From NCBI GenBank assembly GCA_016742295.1, contig JACVCA010000028.1, positions 1 through 10,862 of the forward strand: a stretch of 10,862 bases of DNA, read 5' to 3'. Every line of letters starts with the position of its first letter. Position 1 is the first letter of the stretch. The DNA is from Alphaproteobacteria bacterium. Lineage in GTDB: Bacteria; Pseudomonadota; Alphaproteobacteria; JAGOMX01. The position numbers and the translations under genes are program-made. The notes under the pieces were generated by a model that was given only the letters and a program-made list of their open reading frames with translations, did not search any database and was not told where the DNA came from. Below are positions 1-6,340 of the stretch, piece after piece.

Positions 1-47
1 ATTTTAAAAATTTCTTCCCATTCCTTGTCTTTAATGAAATAATTCAT
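1..47 (-). CDS. Transposase-like protein, first 15 codons only (partial)
   Basis: An ATG at 47-45 opens a frame that stays open to the window edge and reads MNYFIKDKEWEEIFK. A Shine-Dalgarno (GGAG at 61-58) lies 10 bases upstream of the ATG. The pattern of a short lead, then D-x-x-W-x-x-I, resembles the N-terminus of IS5/IS4-type transposases (DUF4096-like, where 'W..I.P.L' follows the start). This is a resemblance over only 15 residues, so the protein could equally be an unrelated gene with a good ribosome binding site. No catalytic residue of a DDE transposase is in view. Confidence 0.4.
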   Translation of the reverse strand, partial: MNYFIKDKEWEEIFK

Positions 48-50
48 CTT

Positions 51-86
51 GGTAGTTCTCCTGTGTTTTCCCATTGGAAAACTACC
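51..86 (-). promoter_or_regulatory. Leader hairpin covering the ribosome binding site of the partial gene
   Basis: On the minus strand, GGTAGTTTTCC (86-76) can pair with GGAGAACTACC (61-51), giving an 11-pair stem with one G-U wobble and a 14-base loop. The right arm contains the Shine-Dalgarno GGAG, and the ATG follows 3 bases after the stem. A second hairpin, GTTTTCC (82-76) with GGAAAAC (71-65) around an AATG loop, uses the same left-arm bases and would leave the Shine-Dalgarno free. The two folds exclude each other. Several insertion sequences are known to hide the transposase ribosome binding site in this way so that read-through transcripts are poorly translated; its role here is inferred. 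Confidence 0.5.
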
Positions 87-126
87 ACCTTTTCATAAAA
101 TCTTAAATCTTGTTCACAGAACCTAA

Positions 127-300
127 TCAAAAAACCAATTTTCTAGGGAAATTTAAGTACGATTAAAGACCCCATACGAGATAGGATTCAATTTTCTCAC
201 ATTTCTCTCAGTCAAAGAAATAAGCGGTTAAGCAATTAAAATTATAAGTACTCGATAAGCAAGTAATAGAGCTTCGATGTTTCTTTATTCATAATAATAT
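127..300. other. AT-rich spacer between the HAD gene and the probable IS
   Basis: No convincing gene is seen here. A short inverted repeat ATTTCT/AGAAAT lies at about 200-220 but has no T-run on the minus strand, so I do not call it a terminator for the HAD gene. A 16-codon frame (292 to 242) lacks a ribosome binding site. Confidence 0.5.
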
Positions 301-1188
301 TTACAGCCATTTAAACATTGGTAAAACGTAAACAGGGTTGATATTATATTTTTTCCACACTTTCAAAAAGGAAGACTGATGTTCAAAATTTAATTCTTCG
401 CTGTGAATTCCTCCTGCAATTAAAACCGAATCTATCTTAGCTTGATTAGCGCCTTTAATATCAGTCGTAAGTGAGTCCCCTATTGCAAGAAGGGTTGTGG
501 GGTTATTATTAAAGAGTTTAGTAGCTTGCGCATATATAGAAGGATAGGGTTTCCCATGATATCTTACACGACCTCCAAGATACTCATACCGTTTAGCCAG
601 ATACCCCGCAGGAAAAACAACTTTATTTGAATGCATGACAATTTCATCGGGATTTGCACAAATCATAGGAACTCCCTTTTTAATCGCAGCTATAAATCCG
701 GAATCAAAAGGTAAGAAAGAGTCCTCTTCAAGATCAAGACCAGTATTTAAAATAAAATCAGCATCTTCAATATGCTCTACATACTGAAATTTAAGATCAG
801 GACATAAATTTTTGATTTTATCTTCTAGACCGAGGTGAAAACACTTGGAACCAAGTGAGGCATACCAAGGATCTGTTCGATTACGAAGATGGAGATATGT
901 ATCTTCCCCTGAGGTAAAAATATCATGGTAAAGTTTTTTAGGAATTCCTAATTCTTCTAAATGTAATTGAATAATAGATTTACGACGCGGTGCATTAGAA
1001 AGAAATATAACTTGTTTATGGCAGTCTTTCAGTTTTTTAAGACAATCAATGACCCCTTCATAAATCCGTACACCATTATGAATAACACCCCACAGATCTA
1101 CAAGGAGCCCATCATAATGATTAATAATGGTTGATAGACCCTTATGAATTTCAGGCGTCCTTTGTGCTAAACGCATCCCAATAGCCAT
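301..1188 (-). CDS. HAD-superfamily class IIA hydrolase (TIGR01459-like)
   Basis: A 295-residue cytosolic HAD phosphatase of the NagD-like class IIA group. Motif I is DLWGV at residues 31-35, so the nucleophile Asp31 is followed by Trp33 where most HAD phosphatases have the second Asp; this 'D-x-W-G-V' form is, to my knowledge, the normal state of the alphaproteobacterial TIGR01459 family. Motif II is SNAPR at 64-68, the motif III lysine is in GKPYPSIY (Lys213), and motif IV is GDSLTTDIKGA (Asp238, Asp243). The cap segment between motifs II and III includes ANPDEIV at 178-184. The physiological substrate is not known. The ATG at 1188 is preceded by CAGGA, which overlaps the end of dnaJ; only 6 bases separate the two genes, so they are almost certainly co-transcribed. 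An internal Met5 is a possible alternative start. No terminator was seen downstream. Confidence 0.88.
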   Translation of the reverse strand: MAIGMRLAQRTPEIHKGLSTIINHYDGLLVDLWGVIHNGVRIYEGVIDCLKKLKDCHKQVIFLSNAPRRKSIIQLHLEELGIPKKLYHDIFTSGEDTYLHLRNRTDPWYASLGSKCFHLGLEDKIKNLCPDLKFQYVEHIEDADFILNTGLDLEEDSFLPFDSGFIAAIKKGVPMICANPDEIVMHSNKVVFPAGYLAKRYEYLGGRVRYHGKPYPSIYAQATKLFNNNPTTLLAIGDSLTTDIKGANQAKIDSVLIAGGIHSEELNFEHQSSFLKVWKKYNINPVYVLPMFKWL

Positions 1189-1194
1189 AATTAC

Positions 1195-2325
1195 TTAATC
1201 CTGCAGATTATCCCAAAATTCTTTGACCTTTGCAAAAAAGCCTTCTGACTGAGGGTTTGTCTGTGCATTCTTGGTGCTTTTTTCGAATTCTTTTAATAAG
1301 TCTTTGTTTTTCTTTGATAAATTAACAGGTGTCTCTACAAAGGCATGAATATACATATCGCCTCGATTTGAACGCCTAAGAATTGTCATGCCTTTGTCTT
1401 TTAAACGAAATTGACGATTTGTTTGGGTCCCTTCAGGAATTTTTACTTTAGCCCGCCCACCATTGATTGTAGGAACCTCAATTGCTCCTCCCAAAGCTGC
1501 AGTGACCATAGAAATTGGAACTCGGCAATGAATATCTGCACCTTCGCGCTGAAAGAATGAGTGAGGGGCTACCGAGACGAAAACATAAAGATCCCCAGGC
1601 GCGGCACCTTGAATTCCTGCTTCACCTTCACCCGCCAATCGGATACGCGTGCCATCCTCAACGCCTGCTGGAATCGAAACATTTAGGCTCTTTTCTTTTC
1701 GTACTCGACCAAGCCCTGAACAGGAACGGCATGGTTTTTCAATTTTACGGCCCGCCCCATGACAAGTGGGACAAGTCCGCTCAACAGTAAAAAATCCTTG
1801 ATTGGCTCGAACTTTACCTTGCCCGTGGCAAGACAAACAGGTTACGGGTTTTGTTCCCTTTTCAGAACCTGAGCCTTTACATTCATCACAAGGAGCATTG
1901 ACATTAATACGGATAGGTTTCTTACTCCCTTTGAATGCTTCTTCCAAAGAAATATTCATATTATACTGTAAATCACTGCCTCTATGGGCCTGTGGAGAAC
2001 CACCTCCCATAAAATCACCAAATATGTCTTCAAAAATATTAGAAAATCCACCTGTGAAATTGAAATCTCCGGAGGCATGAGAACGTTCTCTACCTCCTTG
2101 ATCAAAGGCTTGATGCCCCATACGGTCGTAAGCTGCGCGTTTATTAACATCACGAAGGATTTCATAAGCTTCATTAAGTTCTTTAAACTTCTTTTCCGCT
2201 TCTTTATCCCCTGAATTTTTATCAGGATGATATTTCATAGCTAAAGAACGATAAGCTTTTTTTAGCTCACTTTCAGATGCTGAGCGCGGAACTCCCAAAA
2301 CATCATAATAGTCACGCTTTGACAT
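1195..2325 (-). CDS. dnaJ: Chaperone protein DnaJ (class A Hsp40)
   Basis: The 376-residue co-chaperone that delivers unfolded clients to DnaK and stimulates its ATPase. The J domain spans residues 4-70 with HPD at 33-35. A Gly/Phe-rich linker follows (about 77-115, for example GGFSNIFEDIFGDFMGGG). Four CxxCxGxG zinc-binding repeats begin at Cys146, Cys163, Cys185 and Cys199, and all eight cysteines are present. The C-terminal substrate-binding and dimerisation domains run to the end. Length is normal for the family. The ATG at 2325 has AGGA 8 bases upstream. It follows dnaK by 100 bases that include a strong terminator, leaving only about 36 bases between terminator and start. I see no room for a clear separate promoter, so expression probably depends on read-through from dnaK. 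It shares a transcript with the HAD gene downstream. Confidence 0.98.
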   Translation of the reverse strand: MSKRDYYDVLGVPRSASESELKKAYRSLAMKYHPDKNSGDKEAEKKFKELNEAYEILRDVNKRAAYDRMGHQAFDQGGRERSHASGDFNFTGGFSNIFEDIFGDFMGGGSPQAHRGSDLQYNMNISLEEAFKGSKKPIRINVNAPCDECKGSGSEKGTKPVTCLSCHGQGKVRANQGFFTVERTCPTCHGAGRKIEKPCRSCSGLGRVRKEKSLNVSIPAGVEDGTRIRLAGEGEAGIQGAAPGDLYVFVSVAPHSFFQREGADIHCRVPISMVTAALGGAIEVPTINGGRAKVKIPEGTQTNRQFRLKDKGMTILRRSNRGDMYIHAFVETPVNLSKKNKDLLKEFEKSTKNAQTNPQSEGFFAKVKEFWDNLQD

Positions 2326-2361
2326 TTAAATATGATCCTAAATTTCTCATGTGAGAGGTTG

Positions 2362-2402
2362 AAAAAAAGGGTTATCTTTAGATTTAAATCTAAACATAAC
2401 CC
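2362..2402 (-). terminator. Rho-independent terminator between dnaK and dnaJ
   Basis: On the minus strand a near-perfect inverted repeat with 17-base arms (2402-2386 and 2385-2369, one mismatched position, centred on TTTAAA) is followed immediately by seven T residues (2368-2362). It begins 24 bases after the dnaK stop codon. The outer arms start with GGG/CCC, so the base of the stem is GC while the rest is AT-rich. This arrangement is the standard form of an intrinsic terminator and would lower dnaJ mRNA relative to dnaK. Confidence 0.85.
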
Positions 2403-2425
2403 TGGTCTATATGGATTACTAAAAA

Positions 2426-4357
2426 TTAGCCTTCAGACTTCTTTTCAGAATCTTCCTTAACTTCTTCATAATCAGCATCGACAATATCTGCTTCAGGCTC
2501 TTGTGCGTTCGCACTTGTTGAATCTGTAGAGTTGTCTGCGGAAGCTTTTTCCTGGCTTGCTTTATACATAGCCTCTCCAAGCTTCATAGCAGATACAGTC
2601 AATTTGTCAGTTTTTGCTTTAATACCTTCCGCATCTTCTCCAGCGAGAGCAGTTTTGAGTTCAGTTAAATCAGTTTCAATTTCCTGTTTTTCAACTTCAG
2701 AAATCTTATCACCGAATTCGTGTAAACTCTTTTCAGTGCTGTGAAGCAAAGTTTCTGCATGATTTCGCGCTTCAACCCCTGCTTTGCGTTTTCTATCTTC
2801 GTCAGCATGAGCCTCAGCATCCTTGACCATTTTCTCAACCTCCGCATCACTCAACCCTCCTGAAGCTTGAATGCGGATTTGTTGCTCTTTTCCTGTGGCC
2901 TTATCTTTTGCTGAAACATGGACAATTCCGTTAGCATCTATATCAAATGTCACTTCAATTTGAGGCATGCCTCGAGGTGCAGGGGGAAGCCCCACTAGAT
3001 CAAATTGGCCAAGCGATTTATTATCAGCTGCCATCTCTCGCTCACCTTGGAAGACACGAATTGTAACGGCAGTCTGGTTATCATCAGCAGTCGAGAAGGT
3101 TTGACTCTTTTTAGTAGGGATGGTTGTGTTGCGGTCGATAAGGCGTGTGAAGACGCCTCCTAAAGTCTCAATTCCTAACGATAAAGGTGTAACATCTAAG
3201 AGCAAGACATCCTTAACATCACCCCTTAATACACCGCCTTGGATTGCGGCACCTAGAGCCACGACTTCATCAGGATTTACCCCTCTATGCGGTTCACGAC
3301 CAAAGAAATTTTTGACAGTTTCAATAACCTTAGGCATACGCGTCATGCCACCCACCAAAATAACTTCCTTGATTTCACCTGCTGAAATACCAGCGTCTTT
3401 AAGGGCTTTTTTACATGGTTCTATAGTACGTTCAATCAGACTTTCGACCAGACTTTCTAATTTTGATCGGGAAAGTTTGACCACCAAGTGTTTCGGACCA
3501 GAAGCATCAGCAGTAATAAATGGTAAATTGACTTCAGTTTCAATGGCGCTCGAAAGTTCAATTTTAGCTTTTTCTGCAGCTTCCTTCAGACGCTGAAGTG
3601 CAAGGCGATCCCCTCTTAAATCAATACCCTGCTCTTTCTTAAATTCATCTGCAAGATAATCAATAATACATTTGTCAAAATCTTCTCCTCCAAGGAAGGT
3701 GTCACCATTGGTAGATTTAACTTCAAAAACACCTTCGCCGATTTCTAGAATGGAAACATCAAAAGTGCCGCCCCCAAGATCATATACAGCAACAATGCCC
3801 GATTGCTTTTTATCAAAACCGTATGCCAATGCTGCGGCTGTAGGCTCGTTGATGATCCGTAAAACTTCTAGACCAGCAATTTTTCCTGCATCTTTTGTTG
3901 CTTGACGTTGAGCATCATTAAAATAAGCGGGTACGGTGATTACAGCTTGCGTAACTTTTTCTCCAAGAAAATTTTCTGCAGTTTCCTTCATTTTCTGAAG
4001 GATAAAAGCGCTAATTTGGCTAGGACTATATTTTTCACTTCGTACCTCAACCCATGCATCTCCATTATCCCCTGCCACAATCTTAAAAGGGACCAATTCT
4101 TGATCCTTTTTAGTAATAGGATCATCTGCGCGGCGACCAATAAGCCGTTTGATCGCAAACAAAGTATTTTCTGGATTAGTAACCGCTTGACGCTTAGCAG
4201 CTTGTCCTACAAGACGTTCATTATTTGCTGTAAATGCCACCATTGATGGCGTAGTACGGATACCTTCTGCATTTTCAATAACTCGCGCATCCTTCCCATC
4301 CATAACAGCAATACAGGAATTTGTCGTTCCAAGGTCGATACCGATAACTTTACTCAT
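2426..4357 (-). CDS. dnaK: Chaperone protein DnaK (Hsp70)
   Basis: The 643-residue ATP-dependent Hsp70 chaperone of the cytosol, partner of DnaJ and GrpE. The nucleotide-binding domain shows the phosphate 1 motif GIDLGTTNSC (6-15), catalytic Lys70 in FAIKRLIGR, the phosphate 2 motif VYDLGGGTFD (191-200) and GGMTRMP (336-342). The interdomain linker DVLLLDVTPLSLGIE lies near 383-397, followed by the substrate-binding beta domain and helical lid, and an acidic C-terminus containing DADYEEVKED. I chose the ATG at 4357, which gives the canonical MSKVIGIDLGTTNS start and has GAGG 6 bases upstream; the frame extends seven codons further to a TTG at 4378, but that has no advantage. It is preceded by a long spacer with a promoter-like sequence and a structured leader, and followed by a terminator. 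Confidence 0.99.
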   Translation of the reverse strand: MSKVIGIDLGTTNSCIAVMDGKDARVIENAEGIRTTPSMVAFTANNERLVGQAAKRQAVTNPENTLFAIKRLIGRRADDPITKKDQELVPFKIVAGDNGDAWVEVRSEKYSPSQISAFILQKMKETAENFLGEKVTQAVITVPAYFNDAQRQATKDAGKIAGLEVLRIINEPTAAALAYGFDKKQSGIVAVYDLGGGTFDVSILEIGEGVFEVKSTNGDTFLGGEDFDKCIIDYLADEFKKEQGIDLRGDRLALQRLKEAAEKAKIELSSAIETEVNLPFITADASGPKHLVVKLSRSKLESLVESLIERTIEPCKKALKDAGISAGEIKEVILVGGMTRMPKVIETVKNFFGREPHRGVNPDEVVALGAAIQGGVLRGDVKDVLLLDVTPLSLGIETLGGVFTRLIDRNTTIPTKKSQTFSTADDNQTAVTIRVFQGEREMAADNKSLGQFDLVGLPPAPRGMPQIEVTFDIDANGIVHVSAKDKATGKEQQIRIQASGGLSDAEVEKMVKDAEAHADEDRKRKAGVEARNHAETLLHSTEKSLHEFGDKISEVEKQEIETDLTELKTALAGEDAEGIKAKTDKLTVSAMKLGEAMYKASQEKASADNSTDSTSANAQEPEADIVDADYEEVKEDSEKKSEG

Positions 4358-4384
4358 AATATCCTCATTCGTTAGCAAGTTCTT

Positions 4385-4451
4385 AACGCCTCAATTGAGC
4401 GCGTTTAAGACCTTCTTAAGGTTTCAACTAAAAAGAAGATAAATCTTCTTT
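4385..4451 (-). promoter_or_regulatory. Structured 5' leader of dnaK (three hairpins)
   Basis: If transcription starts near 4450, the dnaK leader is about 90 bases and can form three hairpins in order: AAAGAAGAT/ATCTTCTTT arms (4451-4443 and 4440-4432) around two bases at the very start of the transcript; ACCTT/AAGGT (4422-4410) around three bases; and AACGC-CTC/GAG-GCGTT (4405-4385) around AATT with one bulged G. The Shine-Dalgarno itself (about 4367-4364) is not clearly inside a strong stem. The first repeat could instead be a protein operator at the start site. The structures are seen in the sequence; any regulatory role is inferred. Confidence 0.4.
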
Positions 4452-4456
4452 CTTAA

Positions 4457-4486
4457 TTTATACAGAAAAACACCCCTAATCTGCAA
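4457..4486 (-). promoter_or_regulatory. Candidate dnaK promoter
   Basis: On the minus strand, TTGCAG (4486-4481) and TATAAA (4462-4457) are separated by 18 bases, a fair sigma-70-type match. The -35 element lies inside CACTTGCAG, whose CTTG resembles the start of a heat-shock (RpoH) -35 element, but the -10 does not fit the alphaproteobacterial RpoH pattern well. No CIRCE element (HrcA operator) is visible. Confidence 0.45.
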
Positions 4487-4812
4487 GTGATAAGACATCT
4501 TTGTATGAAAAACCTCTAAAATTAGAACCTCTGTTATTCCTGAAGGATTAGGTTTCTAAGCCTTAACCTTATTCCAGCATTGTCAGGTTAACTTATTAGG
4601 AGAGGATTATCCCTAAGCTTAGAGGAATTTTAGTCAAAATTATCTTGTATTTGAGGAGAAGGAGAGTGATTTTTTCAACATTTTTGACCTCAGTAAAATT
4701 TATGGCTTAACGTTATGCTGGAGAAGAAATAAATTTAATAAGAAATGTGAAAATGGAAAATGATGTACACCCCACCCTATACCTAAGCTTAAAAAATAGC
4801 ATTTTAAATATA
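4487..4812. other. Non-coding spacer upstream of dnaK with repeated CTAAG/CTTA palindromes
   Basis: No gene is supported here. The spacer holds a perfect palindrome CTAAGCTTAG (4613-4622), a related CCTAAGCTTAAA (4782-4793), and TCTAAG-c-CTTAA (4555-4566). AACCTCT occurs twice as a direct repeat (4511-4517 and 4527-4533). A purine-rich patch is at about 4652-4666. None of these forms a convincing terminator for the DUF2267 gene that ends at 4813. Confidence 0.45.
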
Positions 4813-5232
4813 TTAATCCCATAAACAGCTGATGCTCTTAGGTAGTTCGGTCTTTATCATAGAAATAGCTTCTTTTGAAATTTTATGAGCTAAGGTTTTA
4901 AAAACCGCATGTACTGCTTCCTCAGGTGCAATATCTGTTCTTGGCTTGAGATATTTTTCCATAGATTCAAAAAATGACTCTCCTTCAAGGTTTAGTAATA
5001 AATTATAATTTGAGGAATGCTCATTATAATACATTTCTCGAATCATAGGAGGAAGTTGCTCCCCTAAATAAGAGGAAGTTTCTTTAGGTAATTTATTACG
5101 AAGTAATTGTAAGGTGGCACGCAAGGCAGCTAGGGATTTGTCTTGCACTTTCCACCCCCCATTGTGACTAATACACTGTAGCCAATCTTGAGTATTATAA
5201 AAATTTTGAAGATATTCATCCATTTTATTCAT
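4813..5232 (-). CDS. DUF2267 domain protein
   Basis: A 139-residue predicted soluble protein without signal peptide or membrane segment. It matches the DUF2267 pattern: an N-terminal Trp-containing helix (DWLQCISHNGGW), then LAALRATLQLLRNKLP (34-49), LGEQLPPMIREMYYNE (56-71), a variable middle, and a second helical half with EEAVHAVFKTLAHKIS (104-119) and the closing ELPKSISCLW (129-138). Family members are all-helical and often encoded near stress or regulatory genes; no biochemical function is established. The ATG at 5232 is preceded by GAGG with a 6-base gap; Met4 is a weaker alternative. It stands alone, with 218 bases to the XRE-receiver gene upstream and 455 bases to dnaK downstream, so it is probably its own transcription unit. 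Confidence 0.8.
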   Translation of the reverse strand: MNKMDEYLQNFYNTQDWLQCISHNGGWKVQDKSLAALRATLQLLRNKLPKETSSYLGEQLPPMIREMYYNEHSSNYNLLLNLEGESFFESMEKYLKPRTDIAPEEAVHAVFKTLAHKISKEAISMIKTELPKSISCLWD

Positions 5233-5284
5233 AATTTGCCTCGCCTGTGAATTTATTTTTAATTTTTTTCCTAACAGTAGGAAG

Positions 5285-5300
5285 TTTTTAATTTTAAAAA
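5285..5300. repeat. AT-only inverted repeat
   Basis: TTTTTAA and TTAAAAA arms (5285-5291 and 5294-5300) flank two bases in the leader of the DUF2267 gene. With no GC pairs it is weak as an RNA hairpin and may only reflect the base composition of this spacer. Confidence 0.3.
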
Positions 5301-5360
5301 TAATGGAGTAAAACGAGAAGTTGAAAATTGTAAAAAATTTCGCATGAAAAAAATGAAGAA

Positions 5361-5389
5361 ATTATTGAAGAATATTAGCCTAATTCCAA
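5361..5389 (-). promoter_or_regulatory. Candidate promoter of the DUF2267 gene
   Basis: TTGGAA (5389-5384) and AATAAT (5366-5361) on the minus strand are spaced by 17 bases. In such AT-rich sequence several similar pairs occur by chance, so this is only the best of several. The implied leader would be about 120 bases. Confidence 0.3.
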
Positions 5390-5400
5390 TTAAGTAAAAC

Positions 5401-5416
5401 TAAAAATTAATTTTTA
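5401..5416. repeat. Perfect 16-base AT palindrome downstream of the XRE-receiver gene
   Basis: TAAAAATTAATTTTTA is its own reverse complement and lies 34 bases after the stop codon of the XRE-receiver gene. Reading the minus strand, AGTAAAA just before it can also pair with the TTTTACT that follows it. It could be a weak terminator or a binding site, but with almost no GC pairs neither is secure. Confidence 0.35.
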
Positions 5417-5450
5417 CTCACGCTAACCTTACTTCAAAGCTTTATAATAT

Positions 5451-6173
5451 TCAGTTTAAATAAGGTAAAGCAACGACTTGAGTCCAGTAATGTAGAGCAA
5501 TTAATATATTTTTTTTAAATGTTTTAAAATCGAAAGATTTGCAGATATAGCCGCTAGCATAATTACGATAGACATTCATCATATCTTTCTTGCTGAGACT
5601 ACTTGTTAGGATGATTACAGGAATATCTTGTATTTCACGATCTTGTTTAATTGCTCTTAAGAGAGAATGTCCATTCATTTTTGGGAGGCTAAGATCAAGT
5701 ACAACAATATCGGGCCGAGGAAAACCTGTTAAAATTCTTTTGCGCCGCAAGAACTCTAAGGCTTGCTCTCCATCATGAAGGGTAAAGAGATTATAAGGAT
5801 GTTCGGATTCTTCGAGAGCTTTACGAAATAAGAATTCATCACTTGAGTCATCTTCAACCAAAAGAATACTAATCTTTTTTGTGTCCTGGAATTTGATAGT
5901 ATCTGAATCCTCCTGCAAAGCATTGGGATGGGCATCCGGATTAAAGCCTTCAAAGAAACAATTAGGTGAGGCCGAAAAAATTTTCGATAAGCGATACAAG
6001 GAACTAGCTGGGATTTTTGTTTGCCCTTGCTCATACTTATGCACTTGCTGATAAGAAACTTCTAATTTTTCTGCAAGATCATTTAAAGTCCAGCCTAATT
6101 TGCTTCTATAAGCTCTTAATTTTTGGCCAATAAAATTGTCAATTGGATTAATTTTATTTTCAAAGGTTTCCAT
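5451..6173 (-). CDS. XRE helix-turn-helix protein fused to an Rcp1-type receiver domain
   Basis: A 240-residue two-domain regulator. Residues about 15-75 form an XRE/HTH_3 DNA-binding domain (IGQKLRAYRSKLGWTLNDLA, then SYQQVHKYEQG and SLYRLSKIF), close to the XRE type common in alphaproteobacteria that ends in FFEG. A short linker (76-100) leads to a receiver domain from about 101: acidic pocket Glu107-Asp108-Asp109, phosphoacceptor Asp160 in VVLDLSLPKMNG, Thr190-Ser191 and Lys212, all intact. The segment DGEQALEFLRRK and the ending HYWTQVVALP match the Rcp1 (phytochrome-type) subfamily of receivers. Usual response regulators carry the receiver first; here it is last. No histidine kinase lies nearby. 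The ATG at 6173 has GGGAG 10 bases upstream. Phosphorylation-controlled DNA binding is the likely mode, by inference; target genes are unknown. Confidence 0.9.
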   Translation of the reverse strand: METFENKINPIDNFIGQKLRAYRSKLGWTLNDLAEKLEVSYQQVHKYEQGQTKIPASSLYRLSKIFSASPNCFFEGFNPDAHPNALQEDSDTIKFQDTKKISILLVEDDSSDEFLFRKALEESEHPYNLFTLHDGEQALEFLRRKRILTGFPRPDIVVLDLSLPKMNGHSLLRAIKQDREIQDIPVIILTSSLSKKDMMNVYRNYASGYICKSFDFKTFKKNILIALHYWTQVVALPYLN

Positions 6174-6316
6174 TGTATTTGTTCTCCCACGTGATTAGTG
6201 AACAATGTTTTCTGTATGTTGGTTTAGATGATCGTAATTGAGTCATCATAAACTGCATAACTTTTTCAAACATGCTTCTAACTAATAGCACGGTATTAAA
6301 TCCTACTCATAATTTT

Positions 6317-6331
6317 TCTAAGAGGCTTAGA
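6317..6331. promoter_or_regulatory. Inverted repeat in the XRE-receiver leader, possible operator
   Basis: TCTAAG-agg-CTTAGA, six-base arms around three bases, lies just downstream of the start site implied by the candidate promoter at 6341-6370. XRE-family regulators commonly bind short palindromes at their own promoters, so this is a reasonable candidate for autoregulation. There is no T-run after it on the minus strand, so it is not a terminator. Confidence 0.3.
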
Positions 6332-6340
6332 TAGAATTCT

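Larger units (their letters stand above)
1..126 (-). mobile_element. Probable end of an insertion sequence (partial, runs off the window)
   Basis: This stretch appears to be the upstream end of an insertion sequence whose body continues to the left of the window. It holds the start of a transposase-like reading frame (47 to 1), a leader hairpin (51-86), and, reading the minus strand, a possible terminal sequence GGTTCTGTGAACAAG at 123 to 109, next to TTA at 126-124 that could be a short target duplication. Terminal sequences of this look occur in IS5-family elements; that match is from memory. The other end is not visible, so neither the inverted repeat pair nor the target duplication can be confirmed. 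Confidence 0.35.

Noticed and set aside
242..292. 16-codon minus-strand frame after the HAD gene
   Set aside because: No Shine-Dalgarno, AT-rich composition and no similarity to anything I know.
1515..2080. Two plus-strand frames of about 90 codons opposite dnaJ
   Set aside because: Antisense to the zinc-finger and Gly/Phe-coding parts of dnaJ, with no family resemblance.
3120..3596. 158-codon open frame on the plus strand inside dnaK
   Set aside because: It lies wholly antisense to a highly conserved part of dnaK, has no ribosome binding site or recognisable domain, and long antisense frames opposite conserved genes are common by codon bias.
4358..4378. Upstream TTG start for dnaK adding seven residues
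   Set aside because: The ATG at 4357 gives the canonical MSKVIGIDLGTTNS start and has a well-placed GAGG; the extension would place that GAGG inside the coding sequence.
4666..4710. 14-codon plus-strand GTG frame after a purine-rich GAGGAGAAGGAG
   Set aside because: Very short, no promoter seen, and the purine run alone is not enough evidence for a small protein gene.
4358..4812. CIRCE (HrcA operator) upstream of dnaK
   Set aside because: No TTAGCACTC-N9-GAGTGCTAA-like sequence is present on either strand.
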